From the NCBI GenBank assembly GCA_037444825.1, contig JBBILR010000026.1, positions 1-28,621 of the forward strand: 28,621 nucleotides of DNA. The letters run 5' to 3'. Both the position numbers and the translations under genes were made by a program. The stretch comes from JBFLVU01 sp037444825 (GTDB lineage: Bacteria; Acidobacteriota; UBA4820; DSQY01). This document shows positions 25,468-28,621 of the stretch, in pieces. Within the stretch, counting starts at the first letter, position 1; every line of letters starts with the position of its first letter. Below the pieces are notes generated by a model. That model was not told where the DNA came from. It worked only from the letters and a program-made list of their open reading frames with translations, and did no database searches.

Positions 25468-26064
25468 TCATTCCGTGCAGTGAAGGACGCAGTCGGGGCA
25501 GATGCAGACGCAGTGGGGACGCCAGTAGTCGCAGTGCTTGCACGAGCCGCAGACGCAGCAGATCTCCAGCGGCGGCATGTTGGGCTCCGGGGGAAGGGTG
25601 ACCGCCACGTGGAAGGAGGGGATCCCCGCCGCCACCACGCCCACGGGACGGGGCCCGGCTCCGGTGAGCACCGTCAGGGAGACCTGGTTGTCGCCCTCCG
25701 GGAGGGTTTCGCGGGTGCAGAGGAGGGGAAGGGTTCCTCCCATGGGGCCCGTTCCCCGCGCCTTGGCGTCCAGCCGGTCCTCGAAGCCCGATTCGGTGTA
25801 GGCCGCGAGGAGGGTGTGGCTGGGCTCCGAGAAGACCTGGATCCCCCGAATGGCCCATTCGGGGTGCTGCTCGATGTTCTTGAACTGGCTCACGGCCAGT
25901 TGAACGCAGAAGAGCCCCGGTTCAGCCTCTCGGCCCGAGAGGACCACCATCCCCGGTCGGTCGGGGATCGTCGCCGCGACTTTGGGAAGTTCCTGGGCAT
26001 CCAGGCCCACACCAGCGGCCAGAGCCAGACCCAGAGCCAGGACCGCCATGCTCCTTCTTCGCAT
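25468..26064 (-). CDS. Exported protein of unknown function with a ten-cysteine tail
   Basis: 198 residues from the ATG at 26062-26064, which follows GGAGGTGG. An N-terminal signal peptide (MRRRSMAVLALGLALAAG, cleavage near residue 23) is followed by a soluble domain of about 140 residues rich in beta-like stretches (GLFCVQLAVSQFKN, WAIRGIQVFSEP, VSLTVLTGAGPRP). The last 30 residues hold ten cysteines (169, 170, 172, 175, 178, 185, 187, 189, 192, 196), with a few histidines, in C-x2-C and C-x-C spacings. Such a tail could bind metal or form disulfides outside the cytoplasm. I do not recognise the family. It appears to be a single-gene unit with its own promoter. Confidence 0.8.
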   Translation of the reverse strand: MRRRSMAVLALGLALAAGVGLDAQELPKVAATIPDRPGMVVLSGREAEPGLFCVQLAVSQFKNIEQHPEWAIRGIQVFSEPSHTLLAAYTESGFEDRLDAKARGTGPMGGTLPLLCTRETLPEGDNQVSLTVLTGAGPRPVGVVAAGIPSFHVAVTLPPEPNMPPLEICCVCGSCKHCDYWRPHCVCICPDCVLHCTE

Positions 26065-26132
26065 CGCCCACCTCCATCCTGTCCTGTTCCCGCCACTCAC
26101 AAACCGGTACCCGGCGAACGGTTCTACGGCAA

Positions 26133-26162
26133 TGAATATGGGCACAGGGGGCTACCTGTCAA
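26133..26162 (-). promoter_or_regulatory. Candidate promoter of the cysteine-rich exported protein gene
   Basis: On the minus strand a perfect -35 box TTGACA (26157-26162) is followed after 18 bp by TATTCA (26133-26138), a fair -10 box. It lies about 70 bp upstream of the ATG at 26064, in a locally more AT-rich patch. Confidence 0.45.
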
Positions 26163-26397
26163 GCGTCGTGACCGGAAGTAAGAAAATACCCTCGGTCAGG
26201 AAGGGGGGTGGAGCCTCGGAACGAAAGCAGGGGGCCGGGCCCGGCTCCGGCGGGGGGAAACCGTTTGGGTCAAGGGGGACCCCGGAAAGGGGCCTGGCGA
26301 ACCCGGGCCGCCACAGGCCGGGTCCCGCAGGGTGGCCTCCGCGCAAAAGAGGCCTCATAATAGAGCACTTGTCTCCGAGCGCAACAAGGGCCGGCGC

Positions 26398-28401
26398 ATG
26401 GCGGAGAACGGGTTGGGAACCTTGATTCGAGACGGCCGAATCCTGCGGTGGGGAGGGGGACTCCTCCTCCTGGCTGGCGCCATGGTGGGGGCGTCCTGGC
26501 TGGCCCACCTCCGAAGGGAGTTTCTCGCCGCGGAGGCCGCACTTTGGGAGAGACGCCTCCAGAACGCCGCGCAGGGGGCGGCGGAAGAGATCTCCCTGCG
26601 GCTGGAACTCCTGAAACGCGACGGGGAGGCCCTGGCCTCCTATCCCCCGTTCCTTCGGCTGGCTTCCGGAAAGGCGGTTTCCGAAGACGGGGTTCGTCAG
26701 GCGCTCCGGATCCCCGTGGAGGGGTACGGGTACCGGCAAGTCCTCCTCATGGGTCCCGGCCGGATCCTGGGCGCGAAAGAGGGGGAAGGTGCCTCCTCCG
26801 AAGGCGCGTTGGCCCTTCCCCCGCCCACGGGGGGCCTTCAGGTATTCCTTCCCCCCGGAGAGGAAGGGCGGTCCCTCGCCGTGGTGGTTCCCTTGAGGAC
26901 CCCGCCGGATGGGGGGGCCACCCCCGGGGCCTGGAGGCTGGTCCTCCTGGCCGACGGGGAGAGGCTGTTGGGGGGCCCCCTCCGAAGAGCCGCGGCCTCA
27001 GCCGCGCCGGCCCACTTGGAGTTGCGGGCCCGTGACGCCTCGGGCGAGGTGCGGATCCCCCTCGCGGAAGGATTCCCCCCCGTGAAGCCTCCCGTGGCGG
27101 GCGGAGCCGCGAAGGCCCCGGATTTCTCGGTGCAGGCGGCCGTCCGGGGCGAGCCTTGGACGGTGGTGGCCTGGGTGGCACGGCGCGAAGCCCTGGCGCC
27201 CGCCGAGGGGCGTTTCCGCCTTCAGGCGACGCTGGCGGCCTCCCTCTACGCGCTGCTGGTGGGGTTGTTGCTGCTGTGGATTCAGCGGCGTGATGTGGCC
27301 GCCGCCCGGAATCTCGAGGAAGCCCACCGCCGCCACCTCACGCTCCTCGGCAACCTGCCGGGGATCGCCTACCGGTGCGCCAACGACCCATCCTGGACCA
27401 TGGAGTTCCTCAGCGAAGGCTGCCGCCACCTCACGGGCTATGCCCCCGAAGACCTCGTCGGAAACGCCCGCCTCTCTTACGCCGACCTCATCCATCCCGA
27501 CGACCGGGAGCGGGTCTACCGCTCCGTCCAGGAGGCCGTCCGGGAAGGGCGGCGCTTCACCCTCGCCTACCGGATCCGGACGCGTACCGGCGAAACCCGC
27601 CACGTCTGGGAACAGGGGACGGGGGTCTTCGACGCGGAGGGCCGCCTGGAAGCGCTGGAAGGCTTCATCACCGACGTGACGGAGAAGGTGGAGGCCCAGC
27701 GAAGCCTGGAGGAAGTCCAGGAAGAACTGGCCCAGGCGCGGTACCTGCAGAGCCTGGGCTTTCTGGTGGGCGGCCTCGCCCACGAAGTGCGCAACCCCCT
27801 CTTCGCCCTGCAGACGGTGGCCGCCGGCCTTCGCCGGAAGCTGGGGGACCGTCCCGACCTGGAGGAGTTCTTCCGCCACCTGGACGAGCAAAGCTCGCGC
27901 CTCGTCACCCTCATGAAGGACCTTCTCGAATACGGGAAGCCCCTTCCCCGGGAGGATGTGGGCCAGGTGGAGCTCGAGGAGGTGCTCCGCTCCGCCGTCC
28001 GATCCGTCCTTCTGGCCCGGGGCCTGGCGGAGGGGCGGGTGTCCCTTTCCCTTGCCGCCGGGGCCCGGGTGCGGGGCAACCAGCCCCGGCTGGAGCGGGT
28101 CTTCGTCAACCTTCTCGCCAACGCCCTGGACCACTCCCCCGAAGGAGAGGCGGTGGAGATTCGGCTGGAGGTGGGAGAGGGGCGGGCGGTGGTGTGGGTG
28201 AGGGACCGGGGAAGCGGGATCCCCGAGGAGATTCTTCCCCACCTCTTCGAGCCCTTCGTCACCGGGCGGAAGGGAGGAACCGGGCTGGGTCTCGCCATCG
28301 TGCGCCGTATCGTCGAGAGCCACGGCGGAACGGTGGAGGCGAGAAACAACACCCCCGAGAAGGGGGCGACCTTCCGGGTGGAATTGCCTCTCCTCTCCTG
28401 A
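26398..28401 (+). CDS. Membrane-bound PAS-domain sensor histidine kinase
   Basis: 667 residues. TM1 is at about 17-38 and TM2 at about 276-295, enclosing a periplasmic sensing region of about 235 residues. A PAS domain (about 312-430; FLSEGCRHLTGY, IHPDDRERVYRSV) is followed by a HisKA domain with the phospho-acceptor His462 (GLAHEVRNPLFAL) and a HATPase_c domain with N box NLLANALDHS (581-590), G1 DRGSGIP, F box FEPF and G2 GGTGLGLAIV. It should autophosphorylate on His462 and pass phosphate to a response regulator. No regulator is present in the window, so the partner lies elsewhere. The ATG at 26398 is preferred; 22 more codons are open upstream but lack a ribosome site and family character. 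Confidence 0.92.
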   Translation: MAENGLGTLIRDGRILRWGGGLLLLAGAMVGASWLAHLRREFLAAEAALWERRLQNAAQGAAEEISLRLELLKRDGEALASYPPFLRLASGKAVSEDGVRQALRIPVEGYGYRQVLLMGPGRILGAKEGEGASSEGALALPPPTGGLQVFLPPGEEGRSLAVVVPLRTPPDGGATPGAWRLVLLADGERLLGGPLRRAAASAAPAHLELRARDASGEVRIPLAEGFPPVKPPVAGGAAKAPDFSVQAAVRGEPWTVVAWVARREALAPAEGRFRLQATLAASLYALLVGLLLLWIQRRDVAAARNLEEAHRRHLTLLGNLPGIAYRCANDPSWTMEFLSEGCRHLTGYAPEDLVGNARLSYADLIHPDDRERVYRSVQEAVREGRRFTLAYRIRTRTGETRHVWEQGTGVFDAEGRLEALEGFITDVTEKVEAQRSLEEVQEELAQARYLQSLGFLVGGLAHEVRNPLFALQTVAAGLRRKLGDRPDLEEFFRHLDEQSSRLVTLMKDLLEYGKPLPREDVGQVELEEVLRSAVRSVLLARGLAEGRVSLSLAAGARVRGNQPRLERVFVNLLANALDHSPEGEAVEIRLEVGEGRAVVWVRDRGSGIPEEILPHLFEPFVTGRKGGTGLGLAIVRRIVESHGGTVEARNNTPEKGATFRVELPLLS

Positions 28402-28462
28402 CCTTCGCCCGGCGCAGGCTTCGAATAGACCGTTGTTTCCAGGGGCGTTTCCCTCAAACGCA

Positions 28463-28500
28463 GCGGCCGATGCTCGCATCGGCCGGAAGGCCGCGAGCGC
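28463..28500. repeat. REP-like palindrome downstream of the histidine kinase
   Basis: CGGCCGATG (28464-28472) and CATCGGCCG (28477-28485) form a perfect 9-bp stem around a CTCG loop, followed by GGAAGGCCGC, which can pair instead with the first GCGGCC. This is the third location of the family seen at 16830-16985 and 25190-25385. It lies about 60 bp past the kinase stop. Confidence 0.75.
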
Positions 28501-28515
28501 CTCCGGGGGGAACGC

Positions 28516-28551
28516 CGCCTCGCCGTTCCAGATTGGGCTCTCCCCGGTCCC
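28516..28551. repeat. 36-nt near-copy of the tetR start region
   Basis: This segment matches 23204-23239, which spans the first codons and ribosome site of tetR, at 32 of 36 positions without gaps. The similarity stops at both ends. Its right edge abuts the first repeat of the array at 28552. It has no start codon in the tetR frame. Confidence 0.65.
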
Positions 28552-28621
28552 GGTCGATCCCCGCGTGCGCGGGGGAAACTTGCCCTCCCGGGTACCGGGG
28601 GACTAGTGGAGGGGTCGATCC
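28552..28621 (+). CRISPR. Start of a second CRISPR array, type I-E-like repeat
   Basis: A 28-nt repeat at 28552-28579 reads GGTCGATCCCCGCG, then TGCGCGGGGGAAAC, with a stem of CCCCGCG and CGCGGGG. A 33-nt spacer (28580-28612) follows, and then GGTCGATCC (28613-28621), the first nine bases of the next repeat, before the window ends. The 61-nt period, the repeat length and the CCCCGC...GCGGGG hairpin are the hallmarks of type I-E arrays. The orientation puts the crRNA strand on plus and the leader to the left, where the duplicated tetR-start segment and palindromic repeats lie. No type I-E cas gene is present in the window. Confidence 0.75.

Noticed and set aside
28463..28500. Rho-independent terminator for the histidine kinase
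   Set aside because: It has a strong hairpin but no T-run, and the same element recurs at two other intergenic sites, so it is annotated as a repeat.

Overview
The window is high-GC bacterial DNA, probably from an uncultured acidobacterium assembled from a metagenome. Two things point that way: a 100-N scaffold gap at 5938-6037, and a beta-propeller fragment at 23381-24145 whose C-terminal tail (residues reading EGPYGTDSSGNQRP) resembles, from memory, a tail common in exported Acidobacteriota proteins. The lineage is an inference.

Left half (1-13387, all minus strand): a complete type III-B CRISPR-Cas locus. Reading leftward, the order is cas6, cmr2 (cas10), cmr3, cmr4, cmr5, cmr6, [gap], cmr1, a Csx2-type CARF-HEPN gene, a CRISPR-associated primase-polymerase (CAPP), cas1, cas2, a 172-bp leader and a short array of three 37-nt repeats. 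Junctions are overlapping or very tight, so this looks like one transcription unit. Cas6 would cut the precursor crRNA. Cmr1-6 form the RNA-guided complex that cuts RNA, may cut DNA through the Cmr2 HD domain, and makes cyclic oligoadenylate with the Cmr2 GGDD palm. The CARF-HEPN protein would sense that messenger. CAPP probably serves spacer acquisition with Cas1-Cas2. The CARF-HEPN protein has an extra C-terminal region with a second CARF-like NWTGGT motif, the most interesting protein feature here.

Middle (13388-17020): an eroded region. It holds a possible transposase remnant, a vWA-domain ORF that stops early, an AAA+ ATPase broken by at least four frameshifts, a frameshifted zinc-ribbon membrane protein and a cluster of palindromic repeats. 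The neighbouring operons are free of frameshifts, so true decay is more likely than poor sequence.

17021-23301 (minus): a TetR-regulated RND efflux operon (tetR, membrane fusion protein, inner-membrane pump, TolC-like channel). A readable sigma70-type promoter has a 16-bp palindrome across its start site.

Right end (23381-28621): a 5'-truncated beta-propeller gene, a small gene with a one-base frameshift, a gene-free kilobase with a lone CRISPR-repeat-like hairpin and more palindromic repeats, an exported protein with a ten-cysteine tail, a membrane PAS histidine kinase, and, at the very edge, the first 28-nt repeat, 33-nt spacer and start of a second repeat of what looks like a type I-E array. 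The molecule would then carry two unrelated CRISPR types.
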